Of a stretch of DNA of 64,000 nt, positions 44,383 to 53,392 are shown piece by piece. The position numbers and the translations under genes are program-made. The stretch spans positions 20,552 through 84,551 of the forward strand of contig CALBDO010000018.1 in the NCBI GenBank assembly GCA_937927515.1, given 5' to 3'. Positions within the stretch are counted from its first letter, which is position 1. Every line of letters starts with the position of its first letter. The DNA is from Candidatus Kapaibacterium sp. (GTDB lineage Bacteria; Bacteroidota; Ignavibacteria; Kapaibacteriales; UBA2268). The notes beneath the pieces are model-generated. The model was not told where the DNA came from, did no database searches, and saw only the letters and a program-made list of their open reading frames with translations.

Positions 44383-45330
44383 TTAGGGGCGGGTGCCAAG
44401 CCTTAGATTAACATTAACTCCATATTTTTGAATTTGATTCAAAAAGTTTGTTAAAGTTGTCAAAGTTGTATCCAATTGGTTAGACAGTTCTTTGTCGTAA
44501 ATTAATTTGTGTACTAAATTTTTACCTTGCTTAATTTCTTCTACTATGTCAATAACTTCATTTACTGCTTTGTCGAGTGTTTTCAAAGTTGAATTCCCTT
44601 GATGAAGAATAGTTTCAGTCTGCGAGGAAATTGTCTCCAGCTTATTGATAATTAATTGGACTTTTGGTTCATATTTGTAGTAATCGCTTTGCAATTTAGT
44701 GGTAATTTCCTTAATTGATTTTAAAGTTTGATTTATGGTAGTTTGATTGCTTTCTAAAATTTCTCGAGAGATTCTTAAAGCTTGATTTGCATTTTCCAAT
44801 GCTTCTTTTGCATTGCTAAAAAATTGCTTGTCTTCGAGAATTTTGTTTGTAGAAGTTAAAGTTTTGTCAAGTTTACCCATAACAACTTTTGTTTCTTTGA
44901 GAATATCGCCAAGCTCGGAGACAATGACAGCAAAATCAGAGGCTGTTTCTCCGGGTATTTCTTTTGAAATATCAAGCGGGTCGGCTGAACTCCCAGGGTG
45001 AATTTCAATTTTCTTCCCGCCAGTAATTTCAAGTATTGTGATTCTTGCTCGTGCATCGCTTCTTAAATCGTCAGTATTGTCAATTACAGCTTCGACAAGC
45101 ACAGAACCACTATCGTTTTTAATAGAACTTACAGTTCCACGCTTCACACCATTGACAACGACAGGACTTGAAATTTGCAGGCCACCAGAGTTGGGAAATC
45201 GAAATTTGATAGTTTGCATAGAGACGGAGACTTGGTATCCTCGACCCCAAATAATGCCAATTATGAGCAAAATTGTAGCAACAAAAGATACTACACCGAC
45301 TCTAAGCTCAATTTTTTTTATATTTTTCAT
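44383..45330 (-). CDS. MCE-domain (MlaD-like) protein
   Basis: I use the ATG at 45330 (MKNIKKIELRVG) because a GAGAG lies just upstream; the track start at 45351 is a GTG. The 315-residue protein has one TM helix (VGVVSFVATILLIIGIIWG), then an MCE domain (FRFPNSGGLQISSPVVVNGVKRGTVSSI; ARITILEITGGKKIEIHPGS) and a long helical tail of about 200 residues (IVSELGDILKETKVVMGKLDKTL and on). This is the MlaD layout, an inner-membrane periplasmic lipid-transport ring. The partner mlaE/mlaF genes are not visible nearby. Divergent from gap. Confidence 0.88.
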   Translation of the reverse strand: MKNIKKIELRVGVVSFVATILLIIGIIWGRGYQVSVSMQTIKFRFPNSGGLQISSPVVVNGVKRGTVSSIKNDSGSVLVEAVIDNTDDLRSDARARITILEITGGKKIEIHPGSSADPLDISKEIPGETASDFAVIVSELGDILKETKVVMGKLDKTLTSTNKILEDKQFFSNAKEALENANQALRISREILESNQTTINQTLKSIKEITTKLQSDYYKYEPKVQLIINKLETISSQTETILHQGNSTLKTLDKAVNEVIDIVEEIKQGKNLVHKLIYDKELSNQLDTTLTTLTNFLNQIQKYGVNVNLRLGTRP

Positions 45331-45448
45331 TTTCCAATCTCTCAAAAACACAAATTAATCTAATTTGCTTTAAACGATTTTGGTGAAATTTCGTTTCAAT
45401 TTAAACTTTTTTTTGTAATTTTTCGTTTCTTTTAATTCTTTTTATTAA

Positions 45449-46465
<1,017 letters not shown>

Positions 46466-46495
46466 GATTTGTTCCATAAATTCATTTTTTAAATT

Positions 46496-47683
46496 ATGAT
46501 TCGCTCAATCTATGATTTTAATTTTGAAAACAAGCTAACGCTTGTTCGCGTTGATTTTAATGTTCCTCTTGATGAAAATCATAATGTTTCAGACGACACC
46601 CGAATTGTTGAATCATTAATTACAATAAATAAAATCATCGATGATGGTGGCATCCCAGTTTTAATGTCACATCTTGGTAGACCAAAAGGAACCGTCAATC
46701 CTAAATATTCTTTGAAGCCTGTTGCAAAATATTTGCAGGATAAATTTGGTTATGATGTGCTTTTTGCCGATGATTGTATTGGAGCAGTAGTAGAAAAAAT
46801 AGTTAAATCAGCTGTTCCAGGTCAGGTTGTCCTCCTGGAGAACTTGAGATTTCACAAAGGAGAAGAAGAAAATTCCTTGGAGTTTGCTCGAGAGCTTCGA
46901 AAGCTTGGAGAAGTTTATGTCAATGATGCTTTTGGGACTTGTCATCGAGCTCATGCAAGTATTGATGCACTTCCTCGTTTGTTCGAGGATAGATTCTCGG
47001 GTGCACTTCTTAATAAGGAAATTGAATATCTCGGTCGAGCTGTTAATAACCCTTTGAATCCCTATGTTGTTATAATTGGTGGTGCAAAAATCGTTGGCAA
47101 AATTGATATCATACAGAATTTATCTAAAAAGTGTGATTACATCTTAATTGGAGGAGGGTTAGCCTACACATTCCTAAAAGCGAAAGGACTTAACATAGGC
47201 AATTCAATTTACGAGGAGGATAAAATATCATTGGCGAAGCAATTGCTCGATGACCCTGACGTTGGGAAAAAAATAATTCTCCCCGTTGATGTGATTGTTG
47301 CCGACAAAATGGATAATTCCGCTACAATAGAAAATCGCACGGTCGAAGATATTCCATCTGGATGGATGGGAGTTGATATAGGATTTCAAACACGCGAGAA
47401 ATTTAATAGAATTATTTTAGAAAGTCGAATGGTAGTTTGGAATGGACCAGTTGGTGTTTTTGAAATAGATAAATTTTCCGAAGGTACAAAGTCTATTTCC
47501 TTTGCGTTAACGGAGGCCACAAGTCGCGGTGTTACAACAATTGTTGGTGGAGGCGATAGTGCTTCTGCTATCTCTAAATTAGGTTTAAAAGAAAAAGTTT
47601 CCCACGTTTCTACCGGAGGTGGAGCATCATTGGAATTCCTTAGCGGCAAGCCATTACCCGGAATACTTGCATTGGAAGTATAA
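46496..47683 (+). CDS. pgk: Phosphoglycerate kinase
   Basis: The 395-residue protein matches the usual length. It shows LVRVDFNVPLDENHN, VLMSHLGRPKG, VVLLENLRFHKGEE, FVNDAFGTCHRAHAS-like segments, VIIGGAKIVGKIDII, LIGGGLAYTFLKAKG and GGGDSASAISKLG with a STGGGASLEFLSGKPLPG end. It uses 1,3-bisphosphoglycerate made by Gap just upstream to form ATP. One variation is IIGGAKIVGKI, where most enzymes have GGAKVSDKI. It is cytoplasmic and part of the gap-pgk pair; no tpiA is present in the window. Confidence 0.97.
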   Translation: MIRSIYDFNFENKLTLVRVDFNVPLDENHNVSDDTRIVESLITINKIIDDGGIPVLMSHLGRPKGTVNPKYSLKPVAKYLQDKFGYDVLFADDCIGAVVEKIVKSAVPGQVVLLENLRFHKGEEENSLEFARELRKLGEVYVNDAFGTCHRAHASIDALPRLFEDRFSGALLNKEIEYLGRAVNNPLNPYVVIIGGAKIVGKIDIIQNLSKKCDYILIGGGLAYTFLKAKGLNIGNSIYEEDKISLAKQLLDDPDVGKKIILPVDVIVADKMDNSATIENRTVEDIPSGWMGVDIGFQTREKFNRIILESRMVVWNGPVGVFEIDKFSEGTKSISFALTEATSRGVTTIVGGGDSASAISKLGLKEKVSHVSTGGGASLEFLSGKPLPGILALEV

Positions 47684-47730
47684 TTTTTAAAAAGGTTTTT
47701 GTTGAATTTTAGTCAATTAGTTTTTCAAAT

Positions 47731-49566
47731 ATGATGAATGACGGTTTAATTGACATAAGTTTATTACCATCCCCTTCTGTAATTCTAAATAATTTGGTGA
47801 TTTTGGAAGCCAACCCTAATTTTTCTAAACTACTTCCTAATAGCAAAGAAATAAAAAAAGGAACAAAGATTACAGAGTTAGGTCTGTTTCGCGAAAATCA
47901 AAACCTATTGGATTTTATCAGTAAAATTGAAAATAAAATTGATTTGGATGACTTTTTGCTAATCCTTTGGAACGGTACCATAGTTTTTGCAACAACAAGA
48001 AATTTTAAGCGAAATGGGAATGATTTAATCCTGGTATCTTTTACTCGCTTTTCTATCTCAAAAGCAGAGGATGCGAGTATGTTACTTGGAGATTTTAAAT
48101 ATGCTCAGGATATTATAGATAAATTCGAATTTTTGATTGCCGTACACGACAGGAATTTGAACTTTGTTTTATGTAATAGAAATTTTGAAAAGTTTTTTGG
48201 CTTGTCTCGGCACGAAATCATCGGGAAAAAAATTTCAGAAGTTTTTGGCGACAATGAAATTTCTCGATTACAAATTGAAACCGATTTAGAGCTGTTTCAA
48301 GGCAAAAAACAGCAAGTACATTTACATTTGAACTTATCTGATAAGAATGGACAAATTCATTACCTTGAACTCAATAAATTTTTAATCAATTTCGGTGGCG
48401 AGGATTTTGTCTTTTGTATAACGATAGACTCAAGCGAGCTCGATTACGTTCGCCAACTTTATCGTGAGAGTTCCACATTGTATCGTGCATTGATAGAAAA
48501 CGCTTTCGATGCGATATATTTAATGGAAGGACGAAAGTACAAATATGTTAATCCACGATTTTGTGAACTTACTGGATATACATTTGAAGAATTGACTTCC
48601 CCTGACTTTGATTTCGAAGTTCTTATACCAGAGGAAAGTAAAAAATTCTTGGAAGAAAGATATAAAGCTCGGCTCGAAGGGAAAGAAATTCCAAATCAAT
48701 ATGAACTTCAACTTCTCCATAAATCCGGTAGGAGAGTATTTGTCGAAGTTAGCACAGTATCCGTCGGAAAACCAGGTGAAGTTTTAGTGATGGGAATAAT
48801 GCGAGACATTACACAGCGAAAACTTTATGAACAACAATTAAAAGAATCTGAGGAAAAACTAAGACAGATGAACCTTGCCAAGGATAAATTTTTCAACATC
48901 ATTGCCCACGACCTACGTGCTCCCATCTCTGGTTTAACCTCGATGACAAAATTGCTTCTGGAAAATTATGAAAATCTTGAACCTGAATATACTAAAGATT
49001 TGCTTTCAAATATCCTCGAAGTATCAAATCAAACATTTAATTTGCTGGAAAACCTTCTTCTTTGGGCAAGAACACAAACTGGAACTATCCCATTTAAACC
49101 AGAGGAAACCGATTTATATGAAGTTGTTCTCGCAAGCAAAGTGCTCAACGAACCTAATGCCAAGCAGAAAGGAATTACCATAAACAACTTGGTTCCAGCA
49201 GATTCCTTTGCTTTCGTTGATAGAAATATGATTACCACCGTGGTGAGAAATTTAATTTCGAATGCAGTTAAATTTTCACCCTCCAATACCGAAATAACCA
49301 TAAAATTGAACGATATTGGTGACTTTTACGAATTAATCGTTTCGGATAAAGGTGTAGGAATGACACCCGAGCAACTCGACAAATTATTTAAATTAGGAGA
49401 AAATATTTCAACAGTGGGTACCCAAGGTGAAAAGGGTAGTGGGATTGGGTTGATTTTATGCCAAGAATTCGTCGAAAGAAATGGTGGAAAGATTCGCATT
49501 GAAAGTCAAGTTGGCGAAGGAACAACATTTTTCATTACATTGCCAAAGAGCAAAATTACTGAATAA
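47731..49566 (+). CDS. Soluble PAS-domain sensor histidine kinase, orphan
   Basis: The 611-residue protein has no TM helices. It carries an N-terminal poorly conserved region, a PAS domain (IDKFEFLIAVHDRNLNFVLC, about 130-240), a second PAS (YRALIENAFDAIYLMEGRKY with IMRDITQRK, about 250-370), HisKA with His393 in FFNIIAHDLRAPISGL, and HATPase_c (VVRNLISNAVKFSPSNTEI; VSDKGVGM; GSGIGLILCQEF). No response regulator is next to it, so it is an orphan. It signals from the cytoplasm, to a phosphorelay partner encoded elsewhere. It follows pgk by 47 nt, but co-transcription is uncertain. Confidence 0.93.
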   Translation: MMNDGLIDISLLPSPSVILNNLVILEANPNFSKLLPNSKEIKKGTKITELGLFRENQNLLDFISKIENKIDLDDFLLILWNGTIVFATTRNFKRNGNDLILVSFTRFSISKAEDASMLLGDFKYAQDIIDKFEFLIAVHDRNLNFVLCNRNFEKFFGLSRHEIIGKKISEVFGDNEISRLQIETDLELFQGKKQQVHLHLNLSDKNGQIHYLELNKFLINFGGEDFVFCITIDSSELDYVRQLYRESSTLYRALIENAFDAIYLMEGRKYKYVNPRFCELTGYTFEELTSPDFDFEVLIPEESKKFLEERYKARLEGKEIPNQYELQLLHKSGRRVFVEVSTVSVGKPGEVLVMGIMRDITQRKLYEQQLKESEEKLRQMNLAKDKFFNIIAHDLRAPISGLTSMTKLLLENYENLEPEYTKDLLSNILEVSNQTFNLLENLLLWARTQTGTIPFKPEETDLYEVVLASKVLNEPNAKQKGITINNLVPADSFAFVDRNMITTVVRNLISNAVKFSPSNTEITIKLNDIGDFYELIVSDKGVGMTPEQLDKLFKLGENISTVGTQGEKGSGIGLILCQEFVERNGGKIRIESQVGEGTTFFITLPKSKITE

Positions 49567-49693
49567 ATTGTCTGGCTAAAATTAGCCAAAAAAGCACTTT
49601 GGTACATATTTAATCAAATAATTGCTTTTTAATCTTCATAAAATTCAATCCTTTTAGCTTTTTACTTAAAATTATATTTGGTTTGAAAGATGT

Positions 49694-49720
49694 TGAAAGT
49701 CTTTATGAATAAGACTTTCA
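49694..49720. repeat. Perfect 10-nt inverted repeat upstream of the flagellin gene
   Basis: TGAAAGTCTT and AAGACTTTCA flank a 7-nt loop (TATGAAT). It ends 28 nt before the sigma-54-like element at 49749, a place where an activator dimer or an mRNA hairpin could act. It could also be a terminator remnant of the upstream kinase gene, though no T-run follows. Confidence 0.5.
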
Positions 49721-49748
49721 GAGATATTCTATCGATAAATTTTTCCGC

Positions 49749-49764
49749 TGGCACAGTGATTGAA
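49749..49764 (+). promoter_or_regulatory. Sigma-54-like promoter element before flagellin
   Basis: TGGCACAGTGATTGAA resembles the -24/-12 consensus TGGCACG-N4-TTGCW, with GG and GA at the correct spacing and mismatches at two consensus positions. It lies 46 nt upstream of the flagellin ATG, leaving a leader of about 35 nt with GGAGG at 49800-49804. A TACCTTTG (TAnnTTTG) Bacteroidota -7 motif at 49770 is an alternative. Confidence 0.4.
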
Positions 49765-49810
49765 AAACATACCTTTGAATTTGAATTAATTGTAATCATG
49801 GAGGTATAAA

Positions 49811-50746
49811 ATGCCATTTGCTATTGGAGGTAACTCAAGAATTAGGACAAACATTCCCGCCGAAAATGCTTACAATTCATTGGAAATATCAAACCGTAAT
49901 ATCTCACTTCGCCAGCTAAGGCTCTCTACCGGTAAGCGAATTAACAATCCCGGTGATGATGTTGCTGGATACATTACCTCTCGTGCCTTGCAATCAAGAA
50001 ACGGAGCAATGAAAGCCGCTCTTCTCGCTGTTAGCGATGCTTTTGCAATTACAAATATTGCAATCGAAGCTCTCGACAACCTGTCTCAGAGATTGATGAT
50101 TATCAAAGATACTGCATCCCAAGCAGCAAGTGGAGCTCTCGGGACAGATGAGTTGGTATCTCTGGCGAAAGCAGCCTATCGTATGGCACAACAAATTCAA
50201 ACCATTGTCGATACCACCGTTTATGGGGGCCGTCAGCTCCTCGATGGCACATTCTCTGCGGATTTTGTAATTGGTATGAACGCAAAATATGATTTAGTTA
50301 CTCTTTCTGTGGACCTAACTACCTATAATGTCGATTATAATATTCCAAGTGGAAGTTTCGATATCAAAGCTATGACATCGCAACACTTCGCTGGGGTTAG
50401 CAATTTAGACCTAACTAGTTTAAATGCAGTGTCATCGACAGACCTTGGAATTTTTTCCACTACTCAAATCAACTTAACTATTCAGAGTTTGAATCAGGCT
50501 TTGCAAAATGTCAACAAAGTTGCTTCTCTGCTTGGTGGCATTAGTAATCGTTTAAGTTCGCAAGAGGATTTGCTGAAAGCTCAAATCACAAATTACAATG
50601 CTGCAATATCCAGAATAGAAGATGCTGATGTTGCTCTCGAGCAACTCGAGCTAATAAAAGCACAATTTTTGCAACAAGCCTCGTTGATTTCGCTTGCTCA
50701 AGCAAATGCCAATCCACAAGCATTTCTGCAATTGATAAGGGGATAA
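49811..50746 (+). CDS. Flagellin, solitary
   Basis: The 311-residue protein is a short flagellin with D0/D1 ends and little central variable domain. The N-terminal end reads RIRTNIPAENAYNSLEISNRN, LRLSTGKRINNPGDDVAGY; the C-terminal end SRIEDADVALEQLELIKAQ, FLQQASLISLAQANANPQ. It lacks a signal peptide, as expected for export through the flagellar apparatus. A strong Shine-Dalgarno (GGAGG) precedes the ATG at a normal 6-nt spacing. No other flagellar gene is in the window, so it is an isolated transcription unit. It would polymerise into the filament if the basal body is encoded elsewhere. Confidence 0.94.
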   Translation: MPFAIGGNSRIRTNIPAENAYNSLEISNRNISLRQLRLSTGKRINNPGDDVAGYITSRALQSRNGAMKAALLAVSDAFAITNIAIEALDNLSQRLMIIKDTASQAASGALGTDELVSLAKAAYRMAQQIQTIVDTTVYGGRQLLDGTFSADFVIGMNAKYDLVTLSVDLTTYNVDYNIPSGSFDIKAMTSQHFAGVSNLDLTSLNAVSSTDLGIFSTTQINLTIQSLNQALQNVNKVASLLGGISNRLSSQEDLLKAQITNYNAAISRIEDADVALEQLELIKAQFLQQASLISLAQANANPQAFLQLIRG

Positions 50747-50786
50747 AATAAACTGTCTACCCAACTCCTACCATACCTCGAATTAT

Positions 50787-50815
50787 GGCAAATCAAGGGG
50801 GGGATTTGCCTTTTT
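50787..50815. terminator. Rho-independent terminator of flagellin
   Basis: GGCAAATC and GATTTGCC form an 8-nt stem around an AAGGGGGG-type loop, followed by TTTTTC. It starts 40 nt after the flagellin stop and ends at the converging GT39-like gene. It would terminate the plus-strand transcript. Confidence 0.75.
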
Positions 50816-50816
50816 C

Positions 50817-52535
50817 TTATAAGATTAACTTTTCCTTCTGATTGAACTTTTTTACTTCCTTGCCAAAGACTATGTAATTTGGAGTAAAAAGTAAAATCTC
50901 CCGATGTTTTAATATCGAACTAATTAATATTTTTTTCGGAACTTTTTTTGAGTAAATGTAGTAAATCACGTAGTAATTTGGATATTTATTTAACCATTTT
51001 ACTTCCTCAAGCCCAACCTTATTTAAAGGAATCGGTAGAAATATGATTTTTTTGGATTTGTTTTTTCCAAAATAAAGACCTTCGGTATACCATGCAAGTT
51101 GTGGGTTGAGCGTGTCCGAATCATTCACTTTGTGGAACACATAAACAACTGTGTCCACATTGTGCTTTTTCAAGAGTGCGGAGGTTTTCTCTCCACCAAA
51201 TACATCGCCAGGAATTCTATTTTCTCTATCCAAGAGTGTAGTAAATATAATAGCAACAGTTATAAGGAATATTACTACAATTATGGATTTTGAACGGTAT
51301 AATGAAATTGTTTTTTTATGCTTTTCAAACCAGTAGATAAAGATTAACAAGATTACAATCGAAGATACAAATATGGATTTTAATACGAAGATTGGATTTA
51401 TTTCCAAGTCTTTTAAAGAAGTTCGTATCTCAGGCGAAAAATACCAGACTATACTTAATATAAAAAATACCATAGAAAAGAAACGAAAAGTCAGGTTTTG
51501 CTTATCTAAAATAAGAGTAACAAATTCCAAAGACAGGTAGAAAGCTGGTATTAACAGATAGAGGGTATAGTATTGCATTTTTGTTGGGGCAAGGGAAAAA
51601 ATAATAATTCCAGAGAGAAACCAAAAAAAGAAGATGTCTGAAAGAAAATTTTGTGTGTAGAAGAAAGACTTGAACCTGGAGGATTTTAATCTCACAAAGA
51701 TATTTAAAAATGAAAATATCAAAATAGGGTTCGAAACAATCAATTGATTTAAGTAATAAAATAACCCTAATGGTTTTGCATTCCCTTCAACAATTGAATA
51801 CAAGTGGGGTGGAAAAAAGGCAGAGATAAATGCACTTCCATATTTAATACTCATATAAATGTACCAGGGAAGCGATATAAAAAAGCCAATCGCAAAGAAG
51901 AGCAACGCTAATTTAAATTTTTTCCGAGAAAAGTAATGATAAATAAAAATCAAAAAAAGTAGTGGGATAAAAGAAAGAACAATTTTGGTCATTAATGCAA
52001 GGGAAAAAGTCAAGGTAATTAAAATGCCATAGGCAATTTCTTTGGTCTTGGAATTTGACTGTAAAAAATTTAAAACTACTACAAGATTCGACACAATAAA
52101 AAAGATTAAAGGAATATCGAGCATTCCTTGCCGTGAGTATGTAAACCAATGGCTCGACAGAAGAAGATTAATTGAAACAAGGAAGGAAGTTTGGGATTCG
52201 AAACAACGAGATATGCAAAGCAAGAATAAAAAAATAATTACAGCGGAAGAAATTATGGAAAAAAGGCGAATCGAAAATAGGTTTACACCAAAAAATTTCA
52301 TATTCAATGCCATTATCCAAGGAACGAGCGGCGGGTATGTAGAAGAGTACAAACCACCGAGGGAGACCGAAGTTTGGTCCCACCAAAGATTTGTGTTTAA
52401 AATCTCGCGTGCTCGATATGCGTATAAACCTTCATCCCAAGGTTGAACCTCGCCTCTTTGAATATTGAATGCAAGCAGTATTATAGCAAGAATGAACGCG
52501 GAAAAACTTATTGATAATAAATCTTTTTGGTTCAT
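50817..52535 (-). CDS. GT39/ArnT-like membrane glycosyltransferase
   Basis: The 572-residue multi-pass protein begins with a TM segment and the ArnT-type first loop QRGEVQPWDEGLYAYRAREI with the catalytic-type Asp-Glu (WDEG), then GGLYSSTYPPLVPWIMA. About 11-12 TM helices follow, and the C-terminal soluble part (about 430-560) is typical of family 39 enzymes that move sugars from polyprenyl phosphate carriers. The last gene of a minus-strand group with Omp28, DUF6029 and TPR genes (0-nt gap to Omp28). The acceptor may be lipid, protein or polysaccharide; I cannot decide. Confidence 0.88.
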   Translation of the reverse strand: MNQKDLLSISFSAFILAIILLAFNIQRGEVQPWDEGLYAYRAREILNTNLWWDQTSVSLGGLYSSTYPPLVPWIMALNMKFFGVNLFSIRLFSIISSAVIIFLFLLCISRCFESQTSFLVSINLLLSSHWFTYSRQGMLDIPLIFFIVSNLVVVLNFLQSNSKTKEIAYGILITLTFSLALMTKIVLSFIPLLFLIFIYHYFSRKKFKLALLFFAIGFFISLPWYIYMSIKYGSAFISAFFPPHLYSIVEGNAKPLGLFYYLNQLIVSNPILIFSFLNIFVRLKSSRFKSFFYTQNFLSDIFFFWFLSGIIIFSLAPTKMQYYTLYLLIPAFYLSLEFVTLILDKQNLTFRFFSMVFFILSIVWYFSPEIRTSLKDLEINPIFVLKSIFVSSIVILLIFIYWFEKHKKTISLYRSKSIIVVIFLITVAIIFTTLLDRENRIPGDVFGGEKTSALLKKHNVDTVVYVFHKVNDSDTLNPQLAWYTEGLYFGKNKSKKIIFLPIPLNKVGLEEVKWLNKYPNYYVIYYIYSKKVPKKILISSILKHREILLFTPNYIVFGKEVKKFNQKEKLIL

Positions 52536-53381
52536 TTAAGGGAAAAGTTTGCTTTCTTCCACTTGAAGTATTTCAAAAGTGCTATCTTTGTCGTGTACAA
52601 ACGCTACGACTTTCAGTTTCTCTGGTCTCCAGTCTTTATCAAAAGGTATTATATATTCAAATTGTTTTTGGAATATAGTTCCAGCTCGTTGAGAAATATC
52701 AGAAATTTTATCTCCCCAAGTGGAAGTTATTCCACCTCGTAAGACATTATTATGCACATAATCTTCGACATCTGGGGGCGATTTCCTGTCGTCTCTTTGA
52801 TATTGAACGACACTATCTTCGGCAAGATATAGACAAAGATGATAATTTGGGGAGCTATTCTCCAGAAATTTTATTTCAACGAAAGCAGATATTTTCCGAA
52901 GAGTTGGATTGTATGCAGTTGTCAATTTTATGTTTAGTTTAGGTTTGTTCTTGATAAGGTTTACAATCATTGATTCCCACTGGCCTTCCCTTAGAATATG
53001 AGTTTTGTTTGGAAATCCGTAACGATTGACCATTCCGTTGGGATTGCCAGCTTTACTACAGCCGAAAAAGTTGTCCAACTCTGTGCCAATGCTTGTTCGG
53101 AAATCGTATGGATGTTCTGTTGTCGGTTTTGCATAACCTCCGGCGTGGACTGTTAATAGTATGAGGTTCTTTGGATATTTCTCTCGAAGCATGTGTGCTT
53201 TCTCTGCAGCTTCTGGACAATTTCCACAACGAAATCCAGTGTATTCCTCTAATAGTATCTTCTGTTGGTAGCTCGATGTATCTTCGCTTTGATAATTTTC
53301 CAAATATGGTGGTGAAATTTCATCGCAACTTATAACAAATGCCAAAATTAATATCTTACAAACTATGGAATAGTATTTCAT
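52536..53381 (-). CDS. Omp28-related thioredoxin-fold lipoprotein
   Basis: The track start at 53465 lies inside the upstream gene; GGAGG is 7 nt before the ATG at 53381, giving 281 residues (53384 is an alternative). A lipoprotein signal (ILAFVISCDE) has the acylated Cys at 19. The mature protein has the Omp28 pattern: LLEEYTGFRCGNCPEAAEK with a CxxC at residues 52 and 55 and a VHAGGYAKP and GNPNGMVNRYG segment. It is a periplasmic or outer-membrane protein with a thioredoxin fold, possibly redox active. Tightly coupled to the DUF6029 gene, which ends 11 nt upstream. Confidence 0.86.
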   Translation of the reverse strand: MKYYSIVCKILILAFVISCDEISPPYLENYQSEDTSSYQQKILLEEYTGFRCGNCPEAAEKAHMLREKYPKNLILLTVHAGGYAKPTTEHPYDFRTSIGTELDNFFGCSKAGNPNGMVNRYGFPNKTHILREGQWESMIVNLIKNKPKLNIKLTTAYNPTLRKISAFVEIKFLENSSPNYHLCLYLAEDSVVQYQRDDRKSPPDVEDYVHNNVLRGGITSTWGDKISDISQRAGTIFQKQFEYIIPFDKDWRPEKLKVVAFVHDKDSTFEILQVEESKLFP

Positions 53382-53392
53382 CATTGTTCCTC

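Noticed and set aside
49567-49600. TGGCTAAAATTAGCCA hairpin after the histidine kinase as a terminator
   Set aside because: The stem has almost no loop and is followed by A-residues rather than Ts, so a plus-strand terminator is not supported.
52042-52446. 134-residue plus-strand ORF inside the GT39-like gene
   Set aside because: Shadow of the reverse-strand membrane protein; the Arg/Lys-rich peptide has no domain.
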